64,000 nucleotides of DNA from Capitella teleta (Eukaryota; Annelida; Polychaeta; Capitellidae). The DNA lies in contig KB309044.1 of the NCBI GenBank assembly GCA_000328365.1, forward strand, positions 246,552 through 310,551. Direction: 5' to 3'. A program made the position numbers and the translations under genes. Within the stretch, counting starts at the first letter, position 1, and each line of letters starts with the position of its first letter. The notes below the pieces were generated by a model that ran no database searches, was not told where the DNA came from, and worked only from the letters and a program-made list of their open reading frames with translations. This document shows, piece by piece, positions 36,840-50,453 of this stretch.

Positions 36840-39190
36840 CAGCACAGGTTATATTAAAACGGCAATAGAAGGCAAGTACACTGCCACTAAGGAATTTCTG
36901 CTGTCTGCATTTGAACTGTCCGAAGCTGAGCGTGATCATCAGTTACTGTCCACCCATGATTTGGGAGACCGAAGACCATCCGAGTTAATGTCTCAGATTC
37001 TGCACCTCAACCGAAGTAACGAGCATCTTAAGTACTTGTTCCTAAATGCTTTGCCACAGGCTGTGCGTAATGCATTGTTCACTTCACAAGAGGAGGATTT
37101 AATGAAATTGTCTTTGGAAGCTGATTTATGTCATTCGATCATTTCTTCTCAGAACCAAAGCGTGTATGAGGCAGACGAAATTGAGACTACTGCAGTTTCC
37201 AAACTGAAGCTATGTTACTGGCATCGAAAATTTCGGAAGTCTGCAAAGAAATGTGAACAATCATGTGGCTGGAGACCATTTCCATCAGGTCAACCGTCGG
37301 GAAACGCCCAAGGGGGCCTGCACTAGTGGCCAGTGTGGGTCCTTCATCATTAGTCATTAAGGATGAAATCTCTGGATGCGGATTTCTCGTAGGTACAGGA
37401 GCACAGGTTTCAGTTTTGCCAGTTTCACAGTCTGATCGTTTCTCTTGTACACAGGAAGGACCTCGTTTACAAGCAGCCAACGGCACGCCTATAAGCCCTT
37501 ATGGAACTACAGAGTTGGTTGTTTTTTTCGGAGGACGCAGAGTGATCGGAATGTTTTACAGAGCTAAGGTAAAGAGACCACCTTTGGGAGCGGAGTTTTT
37601 GTTTCGCTACAGGCTATTGGTAGACGTGGCTGGTCAACGCCTGGTGGATGCACAGGATGTTTGTTCTGGAATGGCAATATCCACAAGAGGGCTGTCTTCT
37701 GTCGAAGTTGGGTTAATAGTTGAGTCGAGTGTATCAGACCTAGCTTATAACTTGTTGTTGAGAGATTTCCCATTAATTACATGATTTACATTACCAGATT
37801 TTTCTTTGCACGAACCTCGTCATGGAGTTACTCATTTCATCGGAACGGAAGGACCATCCGTCTGGGCCCTCTCACGTACATTGGATTCAGGAAAATTCCA
37901 GTCCGCAAAGCAAGAATTCGAGAATTTACAGAGGTTAGGTATCATAAGGCCGTCACGCAGTGCTTGGGCATCCCCACTTCCCATGGTTAGGAAATCAAAT
38001 GGGGAATGGCGTCCGTGTGGGGACTACAGGCGATTGAATGCCGCTACTATTCCAGATCGGTATCCAGTACCCCACATTCATTATTTTGCTAATCAGTTGC
38101 ATGGCATGACGACTTTCTCTAAATTGGATTTAGTGCGCGGATACCATCAGATTCCAGTAGAAGAGGCGGATATTCCGAAGACAGCAATTACAACTCCGTT
38201 TGGCATGTTTGAATTCCTACGAATGTCATTTGGGCTTCGTAACGCAGGTCAGAGTTTTCAGCGGTTGACGGATATAAGGTATTGAGAGGCCTCGAGCGTG
38301 TGTTTGTGTATTGGTGATATTCTGGTTGCTTCCAAAGATGAAAAACAACAAATGGAACACCCGAGAGCAGTCTGCACGCGGTTACGAGAGAATGGACTCC
38401 TCATATTAAACCAGAGAAATGTGTTTTTGCCAAAGTAGAGATGCAGTTTTTAGGCTATACTGTGGACAGCAAAGGATTCCGTCCCACGAAGAAGAAGGTG
38501 AAAGCCGTGAAAGAGCATCCACTTCCGCAGTCCCCAAAGCAACTCAAGAGGTTTCTAGGTGTAATAAATTACTATCACAGTTTCATTCCTTGGGCTGCAG
38601 CCATCATGCAAACTCTCCTTCATTTGAGCAACAACAAACCAGCGTCTGCAGAGATTCAATGGAGCTGGCAACAGAAAGAAGCATTCGATAATGCGAATAA
38701 GTCATTGACAAAAGCAGTTACACTGCACCATCCGACGACAGACGGACAATTGTGCACTGATGAATTTGGCATTGGTGCGGTGTTAGAGGAGCGGCAAGGA
38801 AATAGTTGGATGCCACTTGTTTTTTTTAGCAAACATCTGAGGCCAGTTGAGCAGAGATATAGTTCATTCGATCGAGAGCTGTTGGGGGCCCATTTGGAGA
38901 TCAGACATTTCAGTCACATGGTGGAAGGTCGTTCATGCATTTTAATTACAGACCATCGACCATTGGTCCAAGCGTCGAAGAAGGTTGGCGAACCTTGGTC
39001 TGCTCGTCAGCAAAGACATCTAGCGACAGTTGCTGAATATATGGTAGACGTTAGTCATCGGGAGGGCAAGGATAACATCGTTTCAGATGCGTTATCAAGA
39101 GCACCCATAGATGCCATTCAGTTAGTATATAAGCGTTGTGTTGCAATAAAAGTTCAGAGTATTAGTGTTAACTTATCACAAGACGTTTCA
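36840..39190 (+). mobile_element. Fossil Ty3/gypsy-type LTR retrotransposon, internal part
   Basis: A plus-strand remnant with parts in the usual gypsy order: a gag-like segment (about 36900-37330), an aspartic-protease region (about 37330-37780), reverse transcriptase (about 37800-38400) and RNase H (about 38440-39120). I see neither integrase nor a pair of LTRs, so the ends given are only those of recognisable similarity. It is broken, with several breaks (about four or more), and looks old or at least long inactive; without LTRs no age can be estimated. Confidence 0.85.
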
Positions 39191-41079
39191 ATTGACTGAT
39201 TCTCGCTTAATTATATTATTTTGACTGTTTTTATTGTTAAATTGAGTATATTTGTCAATTGTGTCAATGTGTGGTCGATTGTTCGAGTCAACATTATCTC
39301 ATTCTCAGGTGACTGAAATCGAACGCGCCGAGAAAGCGAGATTTAAAACCTCTCCAATTCGATGTGCATGTATCAAGGAATTAGCCCACAGCAAGTGTAT
39401 TGTCTAAAAATATGTCAGCCAGAAGGCGTACGTATTTGTCTTTTGGGATACATTCTCTACTATCCGCTTCTATAGTTCAAACAATCAAAGGTCCTCTTTA
39501 GGTGCAAAATATGTGCTTTGTGGCAGTATGGGCAAGGCATTTAAGGAGCCGCTGTAAATCACTCCCTTCAATTCGGATTCGGTGATAGAGATCAAATTTG
39601 AGACAAAGGCAGACATTCCGTGACATTTAAATTGAAGGATAGTTTTGTGTTGCATTTGACATCAAAAAGTCAAGCAGGCTACATGTAATCCTGATTCAGT
39701 TGATACAAATTAAACCAGGCCTTTTTACCACTTCCCGGAAGATCTGGACTTGGTAAATTGTTACACATACTATTTATTGACCTTTAATTCCCCTTTGGGC
39801 ATGATTCAGGCTTTCTGTACTAATTGGATAATTCTGCTCAAAGGTTAATCCATACTTATCTACATGAATGGCGCTTTATGCTTCTATCTAACTTAATAAT
39901 AATGTATTCTCCTAGAAGAACTGCATTTTGTGTTGATGCATATTGCAAAAGGACCGGAGTAATTCCAGAGACCTTGTAATTATACCCAGAGAGCCAACTC
40001 AATAATTTTCCTCTATGACTCGCTTGCAAATTAATGTGTAATCTTAGTGGATGGATTCCAAAAGGTATATTGTCCAGTTGTACTATGTATTTGTTGTGTG
40101 CTATTCGTGGTTTCATGAGGACTATTTCCATGCGACAGCGAATCAGAGATCAGCTCAAACAGCAATTCTTGTGGCGGCATCAATCAGCTGAAGTCTGAGT
40201 TATGACGAAATGATTAACAGCCAGAGACAACGAGCTGACTGTCTTGGTTTATATGGTGTCTTCGGTGATTCGCCCTGATTTTTCGGATCCCCGGATGTTA
40301 CACACTTACAATAACCACTTTTTTTGTGCACCAAGAACACAGGTATCTGGTTAATTTGAGGAATCAGCGCCTGAGATAGGTATGTAGATGTATTCTCACT
40401 GCTGATGGCATTCAACTAGAACCTTACCTGCTCCTCTCCCTCTTAAATTTTTCACCAAGAGAAGCCACACCAAGAAAGGTAATTTTGCTCTTTTCAACTT
40501 CAAGCGGATTTGGCGTCGATCGCTCTCCTGCATTCCCAACCTCATTTGATGGTTTTTTTTTAAATTTCCACTCCCTCGTGGATAAACACTCTCGCCTCCT
40601 AATTCTCGTGCGTGGCTTGAATCCTTGCCTATTGAGTTATATTTTGGTAAATCTCATAATTTTTTATTCCAAGTGACTGGCGTACCAGTGGCCGATATCC
40701 ACTGCAACCGTCTTCTTGGTTAATTTCACTGTTCTCTCTCTGTTTCTACTCAATATGATCAATGTTTATGTCTGTCTGCTTGTCTAAGTATCCTGAGCAA
40801 ATCACGTGATTGTTTTGATAAATTAGGGATGCGTCGATATCCGGTTTCGAGATTCGATGTTGCGACCAAACCAACATCCCTTGCCACTTCCAACCACCTC
40901 GGTTTCCCACCTCCGACCACCTATCATTTGGACTACAAAAATAAAATTGGATATCATTCAAACCCTAGTCTGTGTGTTTTGCCTTTCAAGCTCAGACTAG
41001 GCCACATCCGAGGACACGCATCGGACAACCCAGGCCTGGGAGACCTTATACATGTAGTCTTAGATACTTAGTCACGTAC
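39191..41079. other. Intergenic, no gene recognised
   Basis: No integrase or LTR could be recognised next to the gypsy remnant, and no host exon was seen. Frames in this stretch have no family motif. Confidence 0.4.
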
Positions 41080-41170
41080 GTTTTGACTCAGTATCCGAGC
41101 GTGATACTTTATCCAAAGGTGAGGGGTTTGATTCCTATGGGTAACTTTATACCAAAGTACAGTATATTAG
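41080..41170 (+). repeat. tRNA-like SINE head (possible)
   Basis: TGACTCAGTAT (41084-41094) resembles an A box and GGTTTGATTCC (41125-41135) a B box with one mismatch, 41 nt apart. No body or tail can be delimited, so this may be only a chance match. Confidence 0.35.
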
Positions 41171-42081
41171 GTCGGAACTTAAAACGGGGGGAAGAACAAA
41201 GTTAAGCAACTAGCATTGTAAAACTTTTCAAGCAATATTAAAAGTTCTGTTTCTGGTGTGACTTAGGTACGTACAAACTGAAGATTTTGGTGCCAATTCG
41301 AGTCCATAATCAGGATATTTGTATGAGTGAATTCAATATAACATACATAATTAATTAATTATATACATTATATTATATATATTTATTTAATTATATTAAT
41401 TAATTATATACATATTAATTCGTTGAATCATATTAAATGACCAATTACATGCAAAATATAATGCAATAGCTACCCCAAAAGGTGTCGTCATGCATGCAAC
41501 TTGATCCATTTGGAATTAATCAATATTCGCCCTTGTTTATAAATAATATTTTATAAACATCATAATTATTATGATTAATGGCTCCTTATGCTGGACTCAA
41601 AATGGCGCCCAAATCCCTAGCTCAATTGGCGCTACTCCGATGACGAAGGCCACTGCGACACACCATGATTCCTAATTATTACGTTTTATAACAGATCTGC
41701 GTGTGGCGCTTCCTTGATCTTCCGGCTTCCATCGCAATTTTACTTTCTGCGTACTAATAGAGAACCATCTTAACTGCCTTTGTCCTCTCTCCATATGGTG
41801 ATATCGACCTCTTTGTCATCATAACTCCACCAATCAGCGGCTGCCATTGTAACGTACGTAACACGGAAGGAGGATTTTAGTTCCTGGGAATGCAACCATA
41901 GCTGCTCACAAACAAAGAAAGGTTTTTAATTAATTGGTGCACAGACGGAGTGCATCTTTGCATGCGAAGCACGCGATGATCTCTTATCTCAATAATTCCA
42001 TGGAATAACTTGATGGACAAGATTGCTGTCTCTATAATTATAAGGCTGACAGGCACAACATGTATACCAGTGAACTGGTCA
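41171..42081. other. AT-rich intergenic, no gene recognised
   Basis: 41345-41420 is almost pure A and T, with TTAATTAATTATATA repeated as an inverted and direct motif. Nothing else is seen. Confidence 0.45.
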
Positions 42082-42239
42082 TGACGTCATTACACCAAGG
42101 GTCATGACGTCATTATATTTAACTTGATTATCTTTACACACGTGTATAAAGGAAATCCGTGACTTCACGTACGCTTTTCCGCCATGCATCTTCAAACAAA
42201 ACATTACACGACGTCTCAGAATTGCTCTGACTAATTAAG
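42082..42239 (+). promoter_or_regulatory. Promoter-like block: two CRE sites, E-box, TATA, short exon
   Basis: Two perfect TGACGTCA palindromes (42082-42089, 42105-42112) within a direct repeat GTCATGACGTCATTA are followed by CACGTG (42138-42143), TATAAA (42145-42150) and, about 90 bp on, a consensus donor AAG|GTAAGT (42240). This looks like a CREB/ATF-responsive core promoter with a non-coding first exon. I could not identify the gene. Part of it (42138-42190) also resembles 61146-61197, so it may instead belong to a repeat. Confidence 0.35.
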
Positions 42240-43428
42240 GTAAGTCAATTAATGCCACTACGCACAACATGCGACTATGTACGACATGCATAAATTATTT
42301 AATAATTAATATTTTCTTTGAGCCACATCTTTAATAATCATATGCATTGTTATCTCTCTAACATCATGGATATCAACACATCATTTCAATCTCCAAGAAT
42401 GAATTAATTAACACAACACATAACGAGGGAACCAAGGATGGATACGCGACTGAGAGAGAGACACTGTATCTATATACAGCCGAAGAGATTCATATTCTCC
42501 TGCTTGCAATGGCAATTAATTCTGTTACCCTCTTTCTCTAGAGAGTTCAACCGTTATTGGTGGACTTTAATTGCACACGGGTAACACCCAAGGTAGAGGA
42601 AAAAGTGGGCAACTAAGAATTAATGATGTGTAATATGATTTTGCATGCGAGTATATTAACCGTGAACGTGATATGATATGAGCGTTAATTGCACCCAGGG
42701 GACCTCTGTTCGTGCAGGGGTAGGGTTCTCTTGTTGGGGTGATGTTTGTTCTTATTCATGAGGGAAGGAAAAGTGTGGTTTCCTGGAAGTGAGGCCCTGA
42801 AAACGAGAAGGGTTTGAGGGCAAATGTAAACATGATGACTCCTGGACGTTTCTTCGGCATCCTCAGGGACGGAGAGATGATGAGGGCAAGAGGGTGCCTC
42901 TTGCACGTGCGTGTGTTGCCATCAAACATACTCTGGAGGATTCCGCTGACAGTGAAGTCGCTTACAGGGGTGTGGGGTGAGGTGTTGTCTTCTCGTAGGT
43001 GTACATTATATTGCGGAATTGTGCGCCACAAGTTCTCATAGAAGTATTACATTCTAAACATGTTTTAAATGCACGTAATTAATTCGGAAACTCCGACACC
43101 CCCCCGTGGAGTAATAAGTCATAAGTCACAAAATAACATTGCATTTGCATATTCAGCTGCTTTATACCTATATGATTTACTGACAACGATTGCTTCAATT
43201 CTGTAAGCAAATATAGGTATAATTAAAGTGATTTTCTAGTCCCGATGGGGTACAGCAATAACATTATGCTAGGTCTGGATATCGATCTTTAATTCTCTGA
43301 CGAGTGTCATATACTCGAGGGTACAATTGCGTCAGGAGAGGGGACGATTCAGGCAATTAGAACACATTAAATAAATCATCTGTGTCTCCAGATCTCGGTT
43401 ACGAACTCCAGTGGTATTCAGTGCTGAC
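42240..43428. other. No gene assigned; GC-richer patch 42690-43040
   Basis: The patch is open on the minus strand (43031-42756) and contains SGILQSMFDGNTRTC, faintly like F5/8-type or fucolectin domains of cell-surface proteins. Splice sites are not convincing, and the plus strand is also open. It may be an exon, a pseudogene or chance. Confidence 0.25.
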
Positions 43429-43571
43429 CTTGGGAACATGTTTGTTTTTCTTGGAGGAGAGCTGCTGGTTGATATAGATGGCAGCCTGTTCGGGGTGCCC
43501 CTTTACAACTGTGCTTGTATTACAGGGACAGTCAGGCCGGGAGGGGGAGGGGGCGGTTGTGTGGACATCAG
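43429..43571 (-). CDS. Possible exon of an extracellular protein, unrecognised
   Basis: On the minus strand a frame rich in Thr, Ser, Pro and Cys (RPDCPCNTSTVVKGHPEQ, then YINQQLSSKKNKHVPK) ends at a donor AAG|GTCAGC at 43428-43427. It resembles the juxtamembrane segments of invertebrate adhesion-type proteins only in composition. No acceptor was confirmed upstream. Confidence 0.2.
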
Positions 43572-43639
43572 TCACATCACTTATTCTTGGTCCTTCATGA
43601 ACAAGTTAAGCAAAGATATGAATTACTACTGAAATTTAA

Positions 43640-44990
43640 TTACATTACTATTTTCAAAATTACTAGTGAATTATGGAGAGGGAATACATAAAATGTATGA
43701 CATAAATATTTCGAGTTTGTGCTTTGTAAACAATACATGAAAATCCCATATAGAATCTAATAATAAATGGGATACGAGAATAGACACAAACGCCGATACC
43801 AAATCGATGGCCGTAGTTTAATCTTATTTGTTTATGTTCCATTAGCCATATGTTGCCATATTTACAGGACCCTATGAACAATTCTATGATTAATACATTT
43901 TTTAAGAATTAATTAATTAATTAGTCTCTTAATTAATTCCTCCGTATGAAATAATTAATACATATTGAACTGTTTCCACGTAGAAAGCATCTACATATAT
44001 AGGAAGTTGAAGGGCTTATCTATGTTGACGTTTCAATTGATGCTGGCTAATACCTGCTATGAGTTCATGACCTCGCCCCAAAACCCAGATTCCAGTTTTG
44101 TGGCCATTGTGGCTCTGATTATATGGGTGCCTGGTTTGACCTTGCGCTCTTGTGATGTTCATTATGCAACGCTGAATGGTGTTCATCTGAATCGTTGTCA
44201 TCCTCTCGACACATGAAAAGACTGCGTAGTAAATAACGCATCAAGACCCCGAAGAGCTGTCTTCATTCTGTCAAGATTCTGTTTCATGAATATACATATA
44301 ATATCTGACAGTTCTTTCTGTCTCTGTTTGTAAAACTGCAATTGCATTGACGAAGACATCTGCTCACGAATTCCGTGCAGAATCGTCTCAATAACCGTCG
44401 CCAATTCTTCTCAAAATGGACCTCATTAATCAGATTAATTAATTACATATGACTACCTTCTCGGCACCTTTTAATCCCTCTTAATCTTCATAGAAGAGAC
44501 GTTTGTCCTGTACCTGTCTGTAAACTCTTGATTCAAAAATTAAAACTGGGTCAACCTGGGTAATAAAACCACGACAAATAAACTACATTGAAATACATTT
44601 TTTTTTCTGCTCTTATAAAAAGACGTGATTTACGGTATATATATCATAGATTAATCGATGCAAGGAAAAATACCCAGAATCCGGCCGTGTTCTTACACCT
44701 GCTCCTGCATTCGTAAAACGGTTTGTGTTCCGCACATTTATTCCCACTCAGGTCATGTTAATGTTAGCAGGCGGCACATGCTTCTCTTATATAAGCACAC
44801 CGCTCTCTCAGCAGGCAAAATAGTCGATGCAGTTAATGCAAGGATTCAGTCTCTACTCACCGCTTGGATTAAAAGATCGTTAATTGATCATGCACTGTAC
44901 CTCTGTATAGGTTAGTGAAATTCATACGTTTGATGATAGTGTATGCCTTTTGGTATATTAATGGCTCTAATTATCTCCTTAATGTCAGCT
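43640..44990. other. Intergenic, no gene recognised
   Basis: A minus-strand frame at 44404-44198 (MSSSMQLQFYKQRQKELSD...) has helix-like composition but no splice sites or homology that I can support. The rest is AT-rich. Confidence 0.35.
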
Positions 44991-44993
44991 TGT

Positions 44994-45161
44994 TATCTGG
45001 TTGGCTCAGTGGTTGAATGCTGGAATCACAACCCCGATTCCCGAGTTCAAACCCCCGGATCCATGATTATTGACTATTATCCCTTAGATGACCTCGACCC
45101 AATAATATCTATGATGCCTATGGAATTCTTTTTGGGTACCAGTTAAAAAAAAAAAAAAAAA
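44994..45161 (+). repeat. tRNA-derived SINE with poly(A) tail
   Basis: TGGCTCAGTGG (45002-45012) is a perfect A box; AGTTCAAACCC (45044-45054) is a B-box-like sequence at tRNA spacing. After about 90 nt of body the element ends in a run of about 17 A (45145-45161) followed by (AC)n. A Pol III retroposon; the A tail implies mobilisation by a poly(A)-recognising LINE. Confidence 0.7.
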
Positions 45162-46536
45162 CACACACACATTAGTAATAAAATTTTATATATTTTTCAC
45201 AAGAATGTTTTCATAAAGATAATTAATTATACATGTGTATCTACATTATCAATAGAGGAAGATCTACAATTCTCTACATGATCAAATCTGATCGATTTCA
45301 AATAATTAATAGCATACATGTACACGTGACTGGTGGGAGACAATGGACATAGTTACTCCTTTGTAACTCTATATGCAATATATGTAGACTCATGTGGACC
45401 TACCAGGATGTCGGATATATATATATATATATCACGTGTTGTGTCGGGGCCTTATCAGAAAGGCGCGACGGGAGTGATAAACATGTTGCTTAGAGTGAAG
45501 AACAGGCTGGTGCACGCTTTTAGTTGACGGAACCGTGTAATCCTCGCGGGAACGGGACATAAAAGTACCTCCTTTGGCACCCTGGATGCCCAGTTGCCTC
45601 AATTATGCCCTGAACTATAAGGTTATCGGACCCGTCGTTTATCGTCCGTGTTTCTGCTTATCGTCCCAGCTCTAATTTAAGCGAAACAGGTCTGCGAAGA
45701 GAAATGAGATTAGGCAACGAAGGCAAGGTCATGGCTGCAAATGGGTCAGTGATCTTTGCGTACTAAAGACCCCTAAATAATGTAGTTGCATAATTGATTA
45801 ATCAAAAATTATCATAATTTATTAATTATGCTTCAATTGTTGTGCTAATAAACGAACAAAGGGTGCAATGATTACTTCTGTACGACATATTAATATTTTA
45901 TCGATTGAGCCCAAAGTATGGTGAATGTATGTTATCAGTTCTGTGTAATTCGCTGTGTTTCAGGTGAGGTTGCCCGCATAATTATGAGCTCATAATCTGA
46001 AGTCTGTTATGAATTATGATTAAGCAGTCAGGGGTCAGTTTTCGTGGATCTCGGTCAGCGGATGATCGTACATTGAGGGTGATTGTTTTCTTGTTATTAA
46101 TTTATTATTGGGATATAGAGGTATTTTGTATGTAGCAACATGAACGATATAGCCTACGTATAGAGAGGGCCAAAAGTAGTCTATCTACTACATGCTAAAA
46201 CGAAACTCAATTTTGAATGAGGGAGGAACATTTAAATGCGAGTGATGGGTGATCGTGAAAAGAGCAAAATCAGATTAGCCCCTGAACGAGCATTATGGAA
46301 TGTAATCTGTTGCATGGTCCCTCAATCAAAACTGTTTTGTTCTGATTTTATGAGATTAGTGCTACAATACTATACAGAACGATGTCTTATTTATGCGCCC
46401 CATGTTTGCCGCTATAAGTATATGTAAAAATCGCCGAATGGTGGGTGCATGCACTCTATTCATCGAGGTAAATCGGCATCAATGTCGATGAAATTTGAAT
46501 ATAAATGATATGAAAAGCAGCATTAAATTTTAGACT
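45162..46536. other. Intergenic, no gene recognised
   Basis: No recognisable exon or repeat apart from (CA)n after the SINE and (TA)n at 45416-45432. Confidence 0.45.
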
Positions 46537-46544
46537 AACCATAC

Positions 46545-47391
46545 TTGGGATGCACGGAATTCCGGGTTCCGGGTCTTTTCCCGGAATTCCGGTTTCGGGA
46601 AAAATCGTCTAAGGTGCTGGAACTCGCCGCCGGAATTTGTGGTTACAAAAAAAGTCCTGTGTGTTAAAGACCTTATACGCAACACGGTTAACGACTGATG
46701 CGGACGTTGCATGAGGCCATTGAAACTCCGAGTGCAAGCGTTATCTGGCTCTCGATTGCAATCAGCCAATCAGGGTGGGGTAGGTCCAGTAAGCAGGCAG
46801 ATCGGAGACCAAGATGTTTTCAACTACGTGACATATAAGGCCAAGGGAGCGCTTTGAGCCATAGTGGATCTAAGACTCAGCCCGTGATCTCGAACAGGGT
46901 TAACCATGCCGTGGGGGATTTAGGGCCCGGCTTGGACGTTACCGTCCATCAGTTCTTTGGTTCTTGAGTCTCACAGCATGACGCAACCCACCCCATCAGG
47001 GGAAGCCCCGCCACCTACAAAGCGCGCCCGCTAGGAGGTCACAACCAGCCTGTGGAAGGCATTTGATGTTCAATTAAATGAATGTTTAATGAATGTTCTA
47101 CTGCATGATGAAGGCTCCACCTGCCCCATTGCCGCAGAACTGAGGGAGACCCACTCAGACAGGAGCAGCGACCCTCTCTTGTGGTTGGGCACCAATGCTA
47201 ACTGGTTCCATCCATGGTTGCTGCTTCTTCAATTAGGTTATTAGCTTACATATGAATTTGATGTCGTTTTGGCAACACGCATTTTTTTCGCTTCTATGAG
47301 GTTAATGTTCCAGGTTCCGGTTCGGTTCCGATCCGGTTTCGGCCGGAACAATTCCCGGGGTCCGGCGAAATTTAAATTCTGAGCATCCCTA
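46545..47391. mobile_element. Internally deleted hAT transposon (BED-type), 847 bp
   Basis: Flanked by a perfect 8-bp duplication AACCATAC (46537-46544 and 47392-47399), the hAT target length. Ends are TTGGGATGCACGG and, reversed, TAGGGATGCTCAG, the hAT-type inverted repeat. Sub-terminal parts contain clustered CCGG/GGTTCC motifs at both sides. Inside, the plus strand shows a trace of a BED-type hAT protein: PPPTKRAR near 47015-47035, then RSSDPLLWLGTNANWF (about 47160-47210), like the dimerisation region of hAT transposases. The catalytic core is absent, so this is a non-autonomous deletion derivative. It has few changes in its ends and probably moved fairly recently. Confidence 0.85.
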
Positions 47392-47403
47392 AACCATACC
47401 AAG

Positions 47404-47608
<205 letters not shown>

Positions 47609-50453
47609 GCGTTGTTTATACACTGCGGAAAGGCGAAGTACCATTGAAAATCATTGGAATCGTTAACATGGAATAGATAAAGATAGACTACATTTGGCCC
47701 ACTCTGTATATATGTGAACTTTTTGTGTGACTTATGGATGTGTCTTCCTCTTAGTCACCTGGTCCACTTGACCATGTATAATGACAGATATTGAGACATG
47801 CACTTGAATTATCTTGACCCTTGAAGGCCAGTCTGTGCTGATATTGGCCGTAGCTGCAGCCCCTCTCAGCTTGCAATATGCCGACACGGACAATCCGAGG
47901 GTACATGCATAATATCAAAGAGATTGCGAGGGTTAATTCATATAGATAGTAATATTTATGTAGCATTTTCAAGGCAAGGGCCATGGAGGGGCTATACTTA
48001 TTACTTATATAACTGTGTCTGATCCGTATAATTCACCTAATAATCAGTCTTAATGAATTTCCTCCTGAACAAACCCTTATTGTGAGCAAAATAAAAATTA
48101 AACGGACTTTCTTCTCGAAAACCCTCGAGACACAAAGGTGTTTGATCATCATCGTCTTTTCGACGGATCGGGGTCTCGCTTACTGATGCATATAAAAGTG
48201 ACGGAATCAATCAAATCACTCTTCGGTCACCCAGAGCAGGTTGTCCAATTCAACCTCAGAACGCACACTCGACAAAATAGCCACATATGAAGAAGCATTG
48301 CATGCAGTTTCTGGCATAATAAACTGTAAACACGAGGTACGATATGGTAGTGGGTTTACTCATCTAAATAGGATTATTACTAGGAATCATAAAGAAGTCT
48401 TCTTGACATACTTCTGCCTCACCTTTGCAATAGTTTGGCCTGGGTGATGTCCTATGTGTAAATGGCGACGGTATTGGAAATTTCGTAATATGGAGCTCAG
48501 CAATGAATTAAAGATAAAGATAAAGACAAAGTTTACGAAACACTTATCGCTTCTGCATTACTTTTGCAATAGTTTGGCCTGCGTGGTGCCCTACGTCCCT
48601 GCAATTTTATATATTATGTAATAATTACCCCCCCCCCTCCCCCCGTGTCTCGAAACCCTTAATTGCTGACAACGTACACGTTGCAGGTGAGGCGAACACA
48701 TCTGTGGGCATCCTTTTCGTTCCATCAGTCCAGTGTGCATGGGTAATCTTATCTCCTACCCAATCCCGAAGGGCTCGGAGTAGGGATGAATAAAGCAGAA
48801 TTCATGCTTCACAACTGGTGGTGGGTTACGTGTCTTGCAGGATGAGTGTCGCTGGGGCAACTGAAGCCAGAGCGTCGGTAGGTGAGGTGAGTCAGATGTC
48901 AGTTGTCAGATTTGCCCCTTGTATATATATAATTTATTCCAGTCGCAATTAAGCATTGACATTATAGAAAGTACAGAAAATGTAAATAAAGAAATAACAA
49001 TAATAATAATAGCATACATTATACATCCCTTGGGGCGTTTGATTAGTGGAGAAACAAGTGGTTGGCCTTTGACTTGTTTAAAGAGGACGAGGTCCATTTT
49101 GGCTCTTGCTTATTGTTTAGGACAATGGAGGGATACCCTTGCCGTCAACTCGGCATGAATATTACACCAGGAATCGCGTGTGCGTTTGACTCGCGAATCT
49201 CATTAGGTAGTATGCCAGGGTGAAGCGATCTCGGACTTTATTTGGAGATGAGCTCTCCGTTAATTGCTCCAGCAATTATGTGGGGTATTGAAGCCTTAAT
49301 ACATGCAGTATATGGCAAACACATCACAGCTATAATCATAAGTTGTCATTCAATAGGTCCCATGATCGTAACAGCATCCATATTGCATTGATATTTCACG
49401 GAATGAATTACTTTATTATAGCTATATTGAATGCATGTACATTATTAACCAGATGGCAAAGAGTGTCAGTATTGATCGCTAACAATATATTCATTAAGAT
49501 CATGAACTACTATCATATGGTTTCTTTTTCTTCTTCTGTATTGCGCGCTAGAAAACCAGACAGTAACCAGCAGGCTATAAATCGTATACATTGAACCAAA
49601 GAAGCGAATGAGCTACGACAATTACATCGATGTATATACACAGTGACCTGTACTGACCACTGGTCACATGCTTCATCTGCTGTTTACTGGCACAAATATA
49701 CGTTGACCACTTGACCTAGATCTAATTTCCACCAGAAGTGGATTTGATGGTCAGCTGTTATTTATAGAAAATTTAAGTTTGGTTGCAAACAGACACAATA
49801 ATTATATCCTCTTAACTTCGATTTTAAATATTAATCCAATAAGGTGTCCGAAAGTCACGTTATATAACTTCTGCGCAAAACCACATTAATCATACTATAA
49901 TGCAAAGGAAAACTAATCATGGTTTGAGATTACTTTACCATTTCCAGTAATCCTCTCCCCCACAAAAAATAAAAATCTTCTCGGAAAATTGACATATTGG
50001 ATTCGAGGTAGTCACTAATTATGATATTAAAGATACTTTTAGTATAGGTGGTCGAATGCCTAAATATGTGAGGTTGACACCCTGCATGCATGGTCGTACA
50101 CTTTGACAATGCGAGTGCCAGGCCTAATATTGTGCAATAGGAAGGAAGTCCTATATCCGGGGCTGTCACGCACAGTTAGGCAGCGTTGGTAAAAATCTCA
50201 AATTTTCCGCACGTGGCACGCGGAAGAGTTATGCCATCATATATACTATGCTGAGAGTCAGAGACATCGTTTGCATGCACCTTCTGGGAGAGCAGCGTGC
50301 ATATTCTTTTTGTATGTGCAAATATGCTGAGAAATGTTGTTATGAGAAGTCAGCAGACCTTCATCAACTGAATAAAACATCTGAATCTCATTCGAACCGA
50401 AAAAATATATGAACACTGTAACTAAACGAAGCTTGCGATTTAATTAAGACTTT
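47609..50453. other. Intergenic, no gene recognised
   Basis: No confident gene. At 48191-48197 TATAAAA precedes a short open stretch (48241-48336, LSNSTSERTLDKIATYEEALHAV) that ends at GAG|GTACGA; this could be a first exon but has no homology. A C-rich tract lies at 48630-48645. The segment 48735-48880 has repeat-like composition, without a second copy here. Confidence 0.35.

Noticed and set aside
42756-43031. Firm call of an F5/8 or fucolectin-like exon
   Set aside because: Only a short DGNTRTC-like phrase matches, both strands are open, and no good acceptor or donor was found.
45002-45072. Functional tRNA gene
   Set aside because: A and B boxes are present, but no acceptor stem or cloverleaf could be formed and a body with poly(A) tail follows, so it is a SINE.
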